This document shows, piece after piece, positions 28,026-37,042 of a DNA stretch of 64,000 nucleotides (position 1 is the stretch's first letter; every line of letters begins with the position of its first letter). Origin of the DNA: Sphingobacterium hotanense. Lineage in GTDB: Bacteria > Bacteroidota > Bacteroidia > Sphingobacteriales > Sphingobacteriaceae. Location of the stretch: the NCBI RefSeq assembly GCF_008274825.1, contig NZ_CP030848.1, positions 3,967,618 to 4,031,617 of the forward strand, read 5' to 3'. A program made the translations under genes and the position numbers. The notes beneath the pieces were generated by a model. That model saw only the letters and a list, made by a program, of their open reading frames with translations, was not told where the DNA came from and ran no database searches.

Positions 28026-28592
28026 ATGATAGAAGTAGGTAATGTGCTTGTTCACGAGGATATCGTGAACAATGATTTTGTTTGCAACCTGAGCAAATGT
28101 AAAGGGGTTTGTTGTATTGAAGGCGATGCTGGCGCACCATTGACGGAGGCGGAGACCAAGATATTAGCAGACATCTACCCTATTGTTAAGCCCTACCTCA
28201 CTGAAAAAGGAATACAAGCTATCGAGGAACAAGGCACCCATGTAATTGACGCTGATGATGATCTAACGACCACTTGCGTTGACGGCAATAAGGAGTGTGC
28301 TTATGTGACTTGGGAGAATGGCATCACCAAATGTGCCATTGAGAAGGCTTATGAAATGGGCGAGGTCAGTTGGAAGAAACCTATTTCCTGCCACCTTTAC
28401 CCTATCCGCGCCACCCATTACCCTGAATTTGATGTACTACATTATGACCGTTGGTATATCTGCAAAGATGCCTGTACTTTTGGTCAGGAACTTAAAATTC
28501 CGGTGTATAAATTCTTGAAAGATCCTTTGATTCGAGAATATGGCGAAGAATGGTACAAAGAGCTTGAAAATACGTTAGCTTCTCAACCATAA
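28026..28592 (+). CDS. DUF3109 family cysteine-rich protein
   Basis: A 188-residue cytoplasmic protein with nine cysteines, several in metal-site spacing: FVCNLSKCKGVCC (about 19-31), TTCVDGNKECAYV, TKCAIEKAYEMG, ISCHLYPIR and ICKDACTFG. The pattern resembles the YkgJ-type zinc/iron-chelating domain. DUF3109 is conserved in Bacteroidota; the role is unknown, and metal binding is inferred from the cysteines. Co-transcribed with the DUF3108 gene. Confidence 0.87.
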   Translation: MIEVGNVLVHEDIVNNDFVCNLSKCKGVCCIEGDAGAPLTEAETKILADIYPIVKPYLTEKGIQAIEEQGTHVIDADDDLTTTCVDGNKECAYVTWENGITKCAIEKAYEMGEVSWKKPISCHLYPIRATHYPEFDVLHYDRWYICKDACTFGQELKIPVYKFLKDPLIREYGEEWYKELENTLASQP

Positions 28593-28647
28593 TTTTATTA
28601 TTTTTATGGTCAATTTCAGTGAATACTGATGGTATTAAACCATTTTC

Positions 28648-29622
28648 ATGTTAACATTAGACGAAATACAACTTCCTATAAAAGAACACCTGAAACGCTT
28701 TGAAAAAACATTCAAAGCGTCGATGCAAAGTTCGGCACCATTACTAGACCGTATTACGGGCTACCTAATTAAACAAAAAGGGAAACAGATGCGTCCGATG
28801 TTTGTTTTCTTTTCAGCAGGTGTTTGCGGAGGGATAACCGAATCTACCTATCATGGGGCTTCATTAGTAGAGTTGTTGCATACGGCATCGTTAGTTCATG
28901 ATGATGTTGTGGATAATTCGAACGAACGCCGGGGTTTCTTTTCAATCAACGCTTTATGGAAAAACAAAGTTGCTGTTTTAGTTGGCGACTTTTTGTTATC
29001 AAAGGGTCTGCTGCTCTCGGTCAAGCATAAGGAATTTGAGCTTTTGCGTATCGTGTCGGAAGCAGTTGAGCATATGAGCGAAGGCGAATTGTTGCAAATA
29101 GAGAAAGCGAGGCATTTGGACATTGAGGAGTCTATTTATTATGAGATCATCCGTAAGAAAACGGCTTCTTTAATTGCTTCTTGTTGTGCCTGTGGCGCAT
29201 CTTCGGCAGGGGCAGATGAGGACACCGTTGAGAAATTGCGTTTGTTTGGCGAGAAGGTAGGTATCGCGTTTCAGATCAAGGATGATTTATTCGATTTTGG
29301 TCTTGATGATGTGGGCAAACCTGTTGGCAACGATATTAAAGAGAAGAAGATGACACTTCCTTTGATTTATGCGCTGAATACCGTTGCTAAATCAGAAAGA
29401 AGAAAGATCATTAATTTGGTGAAGAACCACAATGAGGAATCCGAAAAAGTTGCGGAAGTCATTGAATTTGTAAAAACAAATGGAGGACTGGAATACGCGA
29501 CTGAGCGTATGTTGCAGTATCAGCAGGAAGCGTTCGACATACTAGCGACAATCCCTAATGGGGGCGAATATAAAACAGGATTGGAACAATTAGTAAGATT
29601 TACCACAGAAAGAAAAAAATAA
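28648..29622 (+). CDS. Trans-polyprenyl diphosphate synthase (IspB-like)
   Basis: Makes the long isoprenoid chain used for menaquinone. The 324-residue protein has both aspartate-rich motifs, DDVVD (85-89) and DDLFD (212-216), the lysine of KGKQMRP and QIKDD before the second motif. The bulk of residues before the first motif (HTASLVH) suggests a long-chain product, but chain length cannot be fixed by eye. terC starts one base after its stop. Confidence 0.9.
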   Translation: MLTLDEIQLPIKEHLKRFEKTFKASMQSSAPLLDRITGYLIKQKGKQMRPMFVFFSAGVCGGITESTYHGASLVELLHTASLVHDDVVDNSNERRGFFSINALWKNKVAVLVGDFLLSKGLLLSVKHKEFELLRIVSEAVEHMSEGELLQIEKARHLDIEESIYYEIIRKKTASLIASCCACGASSAGADEDTVEKLRLFGEKVGIAFQIKDDLFDFGLDDVGKPVGNDIKEKKMTLPLIYALNTVAKSERRKIINLVKNHNEESEKVAEVIEFVKTNGGLEYATERMLQYQQEAFDILATIPNGGEYKTGLEQLVRFTTERKK

Positions 29623-29623
29623 G

Positions 29624-30679
29624 ATGAGCCACGAAGCATTATTTATGATCGGATTTATAGTTTTTATAATTCTGATGTTAGCGATAGATTTAGGACTGTT
29701 TTCCAAGAGCGACAAACCAGTATCCTTGAAAGTGGCAGCCATTATGAGTGCTATTTGGGTAGCATTTGCTTTGCTTTTTGGGTTATTGCTTTATAAATGG
29801 GGTAATGAGCTCCATAATGTTCATGATATGGTCCGACTAAAGGAAATAGTCGCGAAACATTTTCATAACATTAAAATCAATGAAAATGACTTAGCTGCGA
29901 GTTTGCAGCTTTACAATAAGAACTTGACATTAGAGTACCTGACAGGTTACGTCGTTGAGTATGCGTTATCCGTTGATAATATCTTCGTTATGGTGTTGTT
30001 GTTCAGCTCTTTCGGAATTCCGGAGAAGTATTACCATAAAGTGTTAGTATGGGGTATCCTAGGTGCTATTATCATGCGTTGTATTTTCATCTTCGTAGGT
30101 GCGGCATTGATCACTAAGTTTGGTTGGATATTGTATGTCTTCGGTGCATTCTTAGTGTACACTGGTTTCAACATGTACATCAATAGAAACAAGGAAGAAG
30201 AAGTCGATCCAGAAAACCACCCGGTGGTGAAATTTGCTTCGAAGCATTTCAAAGTAACGCATAAGTTAGATCAAGGCAACTTCTTCCACGTGGAGAACGG
30301 TGTAAAATACATGACGCCATTGTTCTTGGTTTTATTGGTTATCGAGTTTACTGATTTAATCTTTGCGGTGGATTCCATCCCAGCGATCTTCTCGGTAACT
30401 AAGGATCCATACATTGTATTCTTCTCGAATATCTTTGCGATTCTTGGACTACGTTCGATGTTCTTCTTATTGATCAATATTATTCACAAGTTCCACTACT
30501 TAAAAGTGGGCTTAGCCTTCCTGCTTATTTTCATTGGTTTGAAGATGTTGCTTCATGGTTGGTTAAAAGATTGGGGATTTACCACTACCCATTCCTTGAT
30601 CGTCATCATCGGAATTTTAGCATTGAGCGTCATCGCCTCGCTGATGTTCCCTAAGAAAAAAGAATTTGAAAATTCATAA
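29624..30679 (+). CDS. TerC/Alx family integral membrane protein
   Basis: A 351-residue protein with about eight helices. The family marks are EYALSVDNIFVMVLL and EFTDLIFAVDSIPAIFSVT, whose membrane-buried aspartates are thought to bind metal; Alx relatives export manganese. A soluble stretch (VDPENHPVVKFASKHF) divides the two halves. Despite the TerC name, tellurite resistance need not follow. Translationally linked to the polyprenyl synthase (gap of one base) and closed by a strong terminator. Confidence 0.9.
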   Translation: MSHEALFMIGFIVFIILMLAIDLGLFSKSDKPVSLKVAAIMSAIWVAFALLFGLLLYKWGNELHNVHDMVRLKEIVAKHFHNIKINENDLAASLQLYNKNLTLEYLTGYVVEYALSVDNIFVMVLLFSSFGIPEKYYHKVLVWGILGAIIMRCIFIFVGAALITKFGWILYVFGAFLVYTGFNMYINRNKEEEVDPENHPVVKFASKHFKVTHKLDQGNFFHVENGVKYMTPLFLVLLVIEFTDLIFAVDSIPAIFSVTKDPYIVFFSNIFAILGLRSMFFLLINIIHKFHYLKVGLAFLLIFIGLKMLLHGWLKDWGFTTTHSLIVIIGILALSVIASLMFPKKKEFENS

Positions 30680-30684
30680 TAGCA

Positions 30685-30714
30685 ACGCCCTCTATCCAGA
30701 GGGCGTTTTTTTTT
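30685..30714 (+). terminator. Intrinsic terminator of terC
   Basis: ACGCCCTCT and AGAGGGCGT, a perfect nine-base stem with a four-base loop, followed by nine T. The repeat at 30715 starts right at the end of its T-tract. Confidence 0.93.
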
Positions 30715-30790
30715 CTGAAAGTGTCTGTTTTCTAAGGCTATTAAGAACTTTCATGCCTCTTGGTGTTCCAATGGAAACATGAAAGTTTCT
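30715..30790 (+). repeat. Terminator-linked dispersed repeat, copy 1
   Basis: Starts CTGAAAGTGTCTGTTTTC directly after the terC T-tract. It contains the inverted arms AACTTTCATG (30745-30754) and CATGAAAGTT (30778-30787), with an inner TTGG/CCAA pair. It aligns over its whole length with copy 2 at 38591 with about a dozen differences and one indel. Downstream, to 30919, lie a weak inverted repeat (TGTGCTAAT / ATTAAGCACA) and the start region of the peptidase gene. Confidence 0.85.
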
Positions 30791-30919
30791 TTGTACTGCT
30801 ATTCTGATTTGCTTTCTAATAAAAGTACCCACTCATTGTGCTAATAATTTTACACATTTGATTAAGCACAATCTTTACTATTTTATATATTCGTGAACTT
30901 TAATAAAAATCACATACAA

Positions 30920-32101
30920 ATGAATTGGAGCAAATCTATATTATTTGCGGCAGCGTTGTTTGCCGTGACACAAACACAAGCTCAAGATAACTTAATCAAT
31001 GCCCTAAAAGGGAATGCTAGTGATAATAGCAAAGAAGGTTTCAAATTTACGGAAGTCATTAACCTCGGTAATACCTCGATTAAAGATCAGGGTTCATCGG
31101 GTACATGTTGGTCCTACTCAGGGAACTCATTTCTTGAATCGGAGATGATTCGCATGGGCAAACAACCTGTTGAGATCTCTCAAATTTTTACTGCCCGTAA
31201 CACGTATATTGAAAAGGCGAAGAACTTTGTACGCCTACATGGCGAGCAGGCGCAGGGTGATGGCGGTCAATTACATGATGTATTGACTATCTTCAGAAAA
31301 TATGGTGCTGTTCCTCGTGAAGCCTATACAGGTTTACCTGATGGCCAGACGCGCAATAACTTCGGCGAGATGGGGCCCTTATTGCAAGGCATTACAGAGA
31401 ATGTAGCAAAGAGCAAAAAACCAAGTAAAGATTGGTTGAAAGCATTCACAGCTGCTATGGACTCTTACCTAGGTGAAGTTCCTGAATCATTCCAATATAA
31501 TGGTAAAACCTATACTCCGAGAACATTCGCTGATCAGGTTATCGGCATCAACCCGGATGATTATGTTGGTATTTCTTCATTTGATGAGCATGCATACTAC
31601 AAACCATTTGTATTGTTGATTCCTGACAACTGGTCTTTCGAGAGCTTCTATAATGTAAAGATCAATGATTTAACAGACATCATTGACAATGCATTGGAGA
31701 ACGGATATACCGTTGCCTGGGCTACTGACGTATCTGAGAAGAGCTTCAGCTGGAAAAATGGAGTTGCTTTTGTTCCTGAGAAACCAATTGAACAAATGAG
31801 TAAAGAAGAAGTTGACAATTTATTCAATGGCCCGAAACCGGAGGCTTCCATTACTGCTGCCCAACGTCAAGAAGCATTTGACAATTATACAACAACAGAT
31901 GATCATGGAATGCACATCGTAGGATTGGTTAAAGATCAAACAGGTAAGGAATACTACATCGTTAAGAATTCTTGGGGCGTTTCGAATGACTATAAAGGCT
32001 ATATGTATGCTACAAAAGAATTTGTTCGTTATAAAACAATCTCTTTGTTACTACACAAGAAAGCTTTAACTAAGAATATGCAAAAACAGCTTGGTATTTA
32101 A
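30920..32101 (+). CDS. Exported papain-like cysteine peptidase (C1, bleomycin-hydrolase/PepC-like)
   Basis: From the ATG at 30920 the protein has 393 residues and a signal peptide ending QTQAQ. The catalytic triad is visible: Cys in KDQGSSGTCWSYSG, His in DDHGMHIVG and Asn in YIVKNSWG. The large insert between Cys and His and the DDHGMHIVG form point to the C1B group (aminopeptidase C / bleomycin hydrolase), which is normally cytoplasmic; here it is exported to the periplasm. An in-frame GTG at 30893 exists but would bury the signal peptide. Confidence 0.9.
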   Translation: MNWSKSILFAAALFAVTQTQAQDNLINALKGNASDNSKEGFKFTEVINLGNTSIKDQGSSGTCWSYSGNSFLESEMIRMGKQPVEISQIFTARNTYIEKAKNFVRLHGEQAQGDGGQLHDVLTIFRKYGAVPREAYTGLPDGQTRNNFGEMGPLLQGITENVAKSKKPSKDWLKAFTAAMDSYLGEVPESFQYNGKTYTPRTFADQVIGINPDDYVGISSFDEHAYYKPFVLLIPDNWSFESFYNVKINDLTDIIDNALENGYTVAWATDVSEKSFSWKNGVAFVPEKPIEQMSKEEVDNLFNGPKPEASITAAQRQEAFDNYTTTDDHGMHIVGLVKDQTGKEYYIVKNSWGVSNDYKGYMYATKEFVRYKTISLLLHKKALTKNMQKQLGI

Positions 32102-32124
32102 CTAAATTTAACAATAAGTATACA

Positions 32125-32158
32125 AAAGTCCTTGATTCCTCAAGGACTTTTTTTATTT
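32125..32158 (+). terminator. Intrinsic terminator of the peptidase gene
   Basis: AAAGTCCTTG and CAAGGACTTT, a perfect ten-base stem with a six-base loop, followed by TTTTATTT. Confidence 0.92.
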
Positions 32159-32208
32159 CTTATTACTATCTTTACCTTAACTATAAATTTTTAGTATAAA
32201 CGTTGATT

Positions 32209-33465
32209 ATGAAAAAGCTACTATTATTATTATTTACGATTCCTTTTCTGGCGATAGGACAAGAAAAAGGGATTCACTTTGAGCACAATACGACTTGGGC
32301 TAAGGTAAAGGAGAAAGCGAAGGCGGAGAATAAATATATCTTCGTTGATGCTTTTACGACTTGGTGTGGTCCTTGTAAATGGATGGCGAGTGAGGTTTTC
32401 CCTCAGGAAAAAGTAGGGACATTCTTCAATGAGAAGTTTGTGAACCTCAAAATCCAGATGGATCAGACAAAGGAGGATAATGCAGACGTTAAGTCATGGT
32501 ATGAAGAGGCGAAGCGTTTTTCGAAAGATTATTCAATCAATGCGTATCCTACATTTTTGATTTTCGATCCTAATGGGGAATTAGTTCACCGTATTGTAGG
32601 TGGCGCAGAAGCTGACGACTTTATCGTAAAGGCAGGCGAAGGATTAAATCCTGAGACGCAATTTGTGACTGTTGTTAAGAAATTCGAAGCGAATCCTAAT
32701 GATGTAGCGATTGCTAAGGCAACAGCGGCAGCTGCAGAAAAAGCATACGACAAGAATCTTCAAAAGAAAGCACAGGACGCAGTAATTGCAAATTCAAGCA
32801 CAGACGAGTTATTATCCAAAGAAAATGCGGCATTTCTATTAAAAAGTGCTTCAAACTCTCAATCAAAAGCATTCAGCATTGTTCGTGAGAACAAAGAAAA
32901 AGTTGATGCAGCCTTAGGAGCAGGAAAAGTAGCTACAATATTAGCGAACGCCATAGTTAATACAGAGATCGCTCCTGTTGTTTGGAATTCGGAAGAAGAT
33001 AATCTAGCATCAGTTTTAGCAGAGGTAGAGAAAAAATACAGCGATATCAACATTAAAGATCACATCTCTGGCTTTAAAACGCAGTATTATTTGAAAAAGA
33101 AAAATTACCCTGCTTTCAAAGAAGCAGTAGAAAGCTACATTGCCGCTGAAAATGGTAAAGTAGACCCTTCTACTCTAAATAGTTTTGCGTGGTCAATTTT
33201 TGAGAATTGCGATGATCCTGCTTGTGTAGAAGCTGCTTTAAGCTGGAGCAAGAAGTCTATCGAGAACAATGAAGATCCAGCATTATTAGATACCTATGCG
33301 AATCTATTGCATAAGTCTGGTAAAACCAAAGAGGCTATTGAATGGCAAGAAAAAGCGATCGCAAAAGCTGACGCTGATTCGAAAGCAGATTATCAGCTAA
33401 CACTAGAGAAGATGAAAAAAGGTGAACCTACTTGGGTTACAGAAGAGGAACTCCTAATAAATTAG
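32209..33465 (+). CDS. Periplasmic thioredoxin-fold protein with TPR-like C-terminus
   Basis: From the ATG at 32209 there are 418 residues. A short signal peptide (MKKLLLLLFTIPFLAIGQ) precedes a thioredoxin domain with the active site TTWCGPCKWM and cis-proline in NAYPTFLIFD. After about residue 150 the sequence becomes helical; the end (ESALSWSKKS..., TYANLLHKSGKTKEAIEWQEKAI) reads as tetratricopeptide repeats. It probably serves in disulfide exchange in the periplasm, with the TPR part recruiting a partner. The ORF could start at TTG 32203, but the ATG is preferred. Confidence 0.88.
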   Translation: MKKLLLLLFTIPFLAIGQEKGIHFEHNTTWAKVKEKAKAENKYIFVDAFTTWCGPCKWMASEVFPQEKVGTFFNEKFVNLKIQMDQTKEDNADVKSWYEEAKRFSKDYSINAYPTFLIFDPNGELVHRIVGGAEADDFIVKAGEGLNPETQFVTVVKKFEANPNDVAIAKATAAAAEKAYDKNLQKKAQDAVIANSSTDELLSKENAAFLLKSASNSQSKAFSIVRENKEKVDAALGAGKVATILANAIVNTEIAPVVWNSEEDNLASVLAEVEKKYSDINIKDHISGFKTQYYLKKKNYPAFKEAVESYIAAENGKVDPSTLNSFAWSIFENCDDPACVEAALSWSKKSIENNEDPALLDTYANLLHKSGKTKEAIEWQEKAIAKADADSKADYQLTLEKMKKGEPTWVTEEELLIN

Positions 33466-33494
33466 AATGTGAAAATTTAATATATTCAATTATG

Positions 33495-33529
33495 AAAAGA
33501 GGTGAACGCAATGTTCACCTCTTTTTATT
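33495..33529. terminator. Bidirectional terminator between the thioredoxin and prolyl oligopeptidase genes
   Basis: AAAAGAGGTGAAC and GTTCACCTCTTTT, a perfect 13-base stem with a five-base loop, with A-tract before and T-tract after. The flanking genes converge here, so it can serve both. Confidence 0.92.
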
Positions 33530-33599
33530 TCTAAAAGTGTTTCAAGCTCTTTAATTCCTATTAACACTTTATTGGAACAAGAGAGATTTTTAGATTCAC

Positions 33600-35747
33600 T
33601 TATTTAATATCCTTGTATTTGAGATTCATGTTTTGGAACATGAAAGCCCATTTATCTGTTTGTTCTGCAATTACCATTTCAGTTGATTTACCTGCTCCGT
33701 GACCTGCTTTTGTGTCAATACGTATTAAGACAGGATTTTTTCCGGTATTGTATTCTTGCAGTCGCGCGGCAAATTTGAAAGAGTGTGCTGGCACGACACG
33801 GTCATCATGATCTGCCGTAGTTACCATAGTTGCAGGATATGCCGTATTTGGTTTCAATGCGTGATATGGCGAGTATTTGTATAGGTAATTGAACATTTCT
33901 GCGCTATCATCAGCCGTTCCATAGTCAAATGCCCAACCCGCACCAGCAGTAAATTTATGATAGCGTAGCATATCCAACACGCCTACCGCCGGGAAAGCTA
34001 CTTTATAAAGATCAGGACGCTGGGTCATACATGCACCCACTAATAGCCCCCCATTGGATCCGCCTGCAATCGCTAAATGATCAGAGGAAGTGTATTTTTC
34101 GGCAATCAAATATTCAGCAGCGGCAATAAAGTCGTCGAATACATTCTGTTTATTCAGTTTAGTACCTGCCACATGCCATGTTTCGCCATACTCGCCACCA
34201 CCACGTAAGTTAGCTACCGCATAAACGCCGCCTTGCTCTAATAAAATTAGCGTACTGGTGCTAAAGGACGGTGTCAAGCTGATGTTGAATCCACCATAGG
34301 CGTATAGCATGGTCGGGTTTGTTCCGTCAAGCTTAATTCCTTTTTTATAGGTGATGATCATCGGTACTTTAGTGCCATCTTTCGACGTGTAAAACACTTG
34401 CTTAGATTCGTAATTTGCTAAGTCGAACTTGATTGCTGGTTTTTTGTACACTTCCGATTTTCCAGAAGCGATATCATACTTATAGATTGTTCCCGGGTTT
34501 ACATAATTGGTGAAAGAATAATATAATTCCTTATCGGTTTTCTTTCCGCCGAAGCCAGAAGCTGTTCCAATGCCTGGAAGTTCAATTTCACGTTCTAATT
34601 TACCGGCTTTATCAAATTGTTTGACCTGAGAGATCGCGTCCTTTAGATAAGTTGCGAATATTTTATCGCCCGCAAGAGAAGCGCTCAATACGTTTTCAGT
34701 TTCGGGAATCAGATTTTTCCAAGTGGACGGCGTTGGATTTGCCACTTCGGTCTGTACGACGCGACCATTTGGTGCATCGAGTTCCGTATAGATCAGTAAT
34801 TTGGATCCGTCGTTATCTAAGATTGTATGGTTTTTCTCCATATTATCTACAACCGTAACAAATGCAGCAGTTGGATTTGTTAAGTCCTTGACATAAAGCT
34901 CATTTCCAGAGGTCGTATTCGCCGCTGTAACAACCAAGAAGCGCTCATCCTCGGTTAAATAGCCTCCCACGTAACGTCTAGGCATTGTCGGACCGCCAAA
35001 TACAAGTTCGTCGGTATTTTGAGGAGTATTCAACTTGTGGAAATATAACTTATGTTGATCGGTCATCGCAGAAAGTGCTGAACCTTCTTTAGGTTTATCA
35101 TACGAGCTATAGTAGATACCCTCATTTCCCTTCCATGCAAGTCCGGTAAATTTGACATCGACTAGGGTATCACCGACAACAGATTTATCTTCCGCTTTCA
35201 GAATGATGACCTTGCGCCAGTCTGACCCTCCTTCTGAAATCTGATAAGCCACAAGAGATCCGTCTTTGCTGAAGTCTACTCCGGCCAAGGAGGTTGTTCC
35301 GTCATCAGAGAATTTGTTCGGATCTAAGAATACCTCTTCCGTACCATCCTCGCCTTTCTTTCTATAAAGCACGTGTTGATTTTGCAATCCATTGTTCTTA
35401 TAGTAGTATATGTATTCTCCTTCTTTAAATGGAGCTCCCTCCTTTTCATAGTTCCAAAGATTTTCGAGTCGCTTGCGAATCTGTTCGCGATATGGAATCT
35501 GCGACAGATAATCGTCAGTCACTTCGTTTTCTGCTTTGATCCAGTTCTTGGTGTCTGCAGAGAGATCATCTTCTAACCAGCGATAAGGGTCGTCGACCAG
35601 TGTTCCGAAATAATTGTCTTGTTGGGTTCCTTTTTGGCTTGTTGGATAGGGTTTCACGCTAATATCAGTTTTTGAATCAATGGTTTTTTCCTGTTGACAA
35701 GCGGTAATACTGAAAACAAGGATACCATAACCTAAGATTTTCTTCAT
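33600..35747 (-). CDS. Prolyl oligopeptidase (S9A), lipoprotein
   Basis: Serine peptidase cutting after proline in short peptides. From the ATG at 35747 it has 715 residues with a lipobox at Cys17 (SITACQQ), so it is anchored in the periplasm or at the surface. The N-terminal two thirds form the beta-propeller (start: DPYRWLED), and the C-terminal hydrolase has AYGGFNISLTPSFS, the nucleophile in GGSNGGLL, the Asp in HDDRVVP and the His in KAGHGAG. An alternative ATG at 35759 adds four residues. Confidence 0.93.
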   Translation of the reverse strand: MKKILGYGILVFSITACQQEKTIDSKTDISVKPYPTSQKGTQQDNYFGTLVDDPYRWLEDDLSADTKNWIKAENEVTDDYLSQIPYREQIRKRLENLWNYEKEGAPFKEGEYIYYYKNNGLQNQHVLYRKKGEDGTEEVFLDPNKFSDDGTTSLAGVDFSKDGSLVAYQISEGGSDWRKVIILKAEDKSVVGDTLVDVKFTGLAWKGNEGIYYSSYDKPKEGSALSAMTDQHKLYFHKLNTPQNTDELVFGGPTMPRRYVGGYLTEDERFLVVTAANTTSGNELYVKDLTNPTAAFVTVVDNMEKNHTILDNDGSKLLIYTELDAPNGRVVQTEVANPTPSTWKNLIPETENVLSASLAGDKIFATYLKDAISQVKQFDKAGKLEREIELPGIGTASGFGGKKTDKELYYSFTNYVNPGTIYKYDIASGKSEVYKKPAIKFDLANYESKQVFYTSKDGTKVPMIITYKKGIKLDGTNPTMLYAYGGFNISLTPSFSTSTLILLEQGGVYAVANLRGGGEYGETWHVAGTKLNKQNVFDDFIAAAEYLIAEKYTSSDHLAIAGGSNGGLLVGACMTQRPDLYKVAFPAVGVLDMLRYHKFTAGAGWAFDYGTADDSAEMFNYLYKYSPYHALKPNTAYPATMVTTADHDDRVVPAHSFKFAARLQEYNTGKNPVLIRIDTKAGHGAGKSTEMVIAEQTDKWAFMFQNMNLKYKDIK

Positions 35748-35808
35748 AATTATTTGCATTAGTTCAAAACAAAACTAATGAAATAATCGGCTGTTCAAAA
35801 AAGCATTA

Positions 35809-35840
35809 TTTGATAATAAATATTAATTATGGTAGTTTTG
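35809..35840 (+). promoter_or_regulatory. lpxH promoter, -33 TTTG and -7 TAGTTTTG
   Basis: TTTG at 35809-35812, spacer of 20 bases, and TAGTTTTG at 35833-35840, a full match to the Bacteroidota consensus. The preferred ATG (35847) starts six bases later, the same distance as at ccmB, so the transcript should be leaderless or nearly so. Confidence 0.75.
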
Positions 35841-35846
35841 GCGTTC

Positions 35847-36593
35847 ATGAGCGCTCGCGATAAAATATATTTTGCTTCCGATTTTCATTTGGGTTCCTAT
35901 CCCAAAGAAGCAAATATTTCGCGAGAACAAACGATCATCCGCTGGTTAGATGCTATCAAGCTGGATGCGAAGGAGCTTTACTTAGTAGGCGATATCTTTG
36001 ATTTTTGGTTTGAATACCGTACGGTCGTGCCTCGAGGTTACATCCGTTTTCTGGGTAAACTGGCCGAGCTAGCAGACTTGGGCGTAAAGATTACGCTTTT
36101 TAAGGGCAACCACGATATGTGGATGTTTGATTATTTTAAGAATGAACTGGGCGCGGAAATTATATCGGACGAACTGGAAGTTACTTATAATGGTAAGAAC
36201 TTCTATATACATCATGGGGACGGCCTGGGTCCAGGCGACAAGAAATATAAATTTTTGAAGCAGTTTTTCCGTAGTCCATTCTGCCAATGGCTATTTGCTC
36301 GCCTACACCCAAATCTCGGGATAGGTATTGCTCAGCGCTGGTCGAAACATAGCCGTATCGCTAATAACGAGGATGAGCAATTTCTAGGCGAGGATCGGGA
36401 ATGGCTCATTATCTATGCTAAAGAACTGCTAAAGACCAAAGAATACGATTATCTCATCTTTGGCCACCGCCATCTGCCTTATGACATCAGCTTATCCGAC
36501 CGCACTAGAATCATCAATTTGGGTGAATGGATAAACTTCTATACCTATGCGGTTTGGGACGGAGAAGAGCTTCAGCTGAAAACCTGGAAATAA
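35847..36593 (+). CDS. lpxH: UDP-2,3-diacylglucosamine diphosphatase (LpxH-like)
   Basis: Metallophosphoesterase that cleaves UDP-diacylglucosamine to lipid X in lipid A synthesis, at the inner membrane. It has 248 residues from the ATG at 35847. Motifs: FASDFHLG, LVGDIFDFWFEY, FKGNHDMW, IHHGDGLGPGD and IFGHRHLP, which together supply the two-metal site. An ATG at 35829 lies within the promoter region, with the -7 box overlapping the coding part it would add, so I reject it. The SMR transporter gene follows 24 bases after the stop. Confidence 0.9.
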   Translation: MSARDKIYFASDFHLGSYPKEANISREQTIIRWLDAIKLDAKELYLVGDIFDFWFEYRTVVPRGYIRFLGKLAELADLGVKITLFKGNHDMWMFDYFKNELGAEIISDELEVTYNGKNFYIHHGDGLGPGDKKYKFLKQFFRSPFCQWLFARLHPNLGIGIAQRWSKHSRIANNEDEQFLGEDREWLIIYAKELLKTKEYDYLIFGHRHLPYDISLSDRTRIINLGEWINFYTYAVWDGEELQLKTWK

Positions 36594-36617
36594 CACACAA
36601 CAATTAATAGCATAAGA

Positions 36618-36947
36618 ATGAATTGGATATTACTTATCATTGGTGGACTGTTTGAGGTCATGTTTACCTTTTGTATCGGTAAAGCAAATGACGCCGTTGG
36701 ATCGGAAAAATGGTTATGGTACTTGGGTTTTCTAGTTTCTGTTTCAATTAGCATGGGTCTGTTGATCAAAGCGACCAGCACCCTGCCGTTGGGTACAGCT
36801 TATGCGGTTTGGACGGGCATTGGTGCTGTAGGAACAGTTTTAATGGGTATTTTTATATTCAAGGAACCTGCAGAATTTTGGCGCATATTCTTTATCGTGA
36901 CATTAATTGCATCCATTGTCGGACTTAAAGCAGTTTCTTCACACTAG
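36618..36947 (+). CDS. Small multidrug resistance family transporter (SugE/Gdx-like)
   Basis: A 109-residue protein with four membrane helices and the conserved membrane glutamate in GGLFEVMF (Glu13). The stretch [22 protein letters not shown] is the SMR signature, and its WTGIGAVGT form matches the SugE/Gdx branch, whose known members export guanidinium. It works as an antiparallel dimer. A single gene is present, so a homodimer is expected. It lies 24 bases after lpxH, likely on the same transcript. Confidence 0.88.
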   Translation: MNWILLIIGGLFEVMFTFCIGKANDAVGSEKWLWYLGFLVSVSISMGLLIKATSTLPLGTAYAVWTGIGAVGTVLMGIFIFKEPAEFWRIFFIVTLIASIVGLKAVSSH

Positions 36948-36976
36948 AAAAGAAGAAAAAAAAGATAAAATTTAGT

Positions 36977-36984
36977 TATTTTTG
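36977..36984 (+). promoter_or_regulatory. Candidate -7 box (TATTTTTG) for prfA
   Basis: Fits TAnnTTTG, 58 bases before the prfA ATG. No clear -33 element. Confidence 0.45.
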
Positions 36985-37042
36985 TCGATTAGTTCGCCTA
37001 ATCAATGCATTAGGGGCACTATGGGAAACGAATTACACAGAT

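Noticed and set aside
33530..33585. Possible fourth copy of the terminator-linked repeat
   Set aside because: After the terminator the sequence TTCTAAAAGTGTTTC resembles the repeat start, but the match fades after about 14 bases and the rest does not align.
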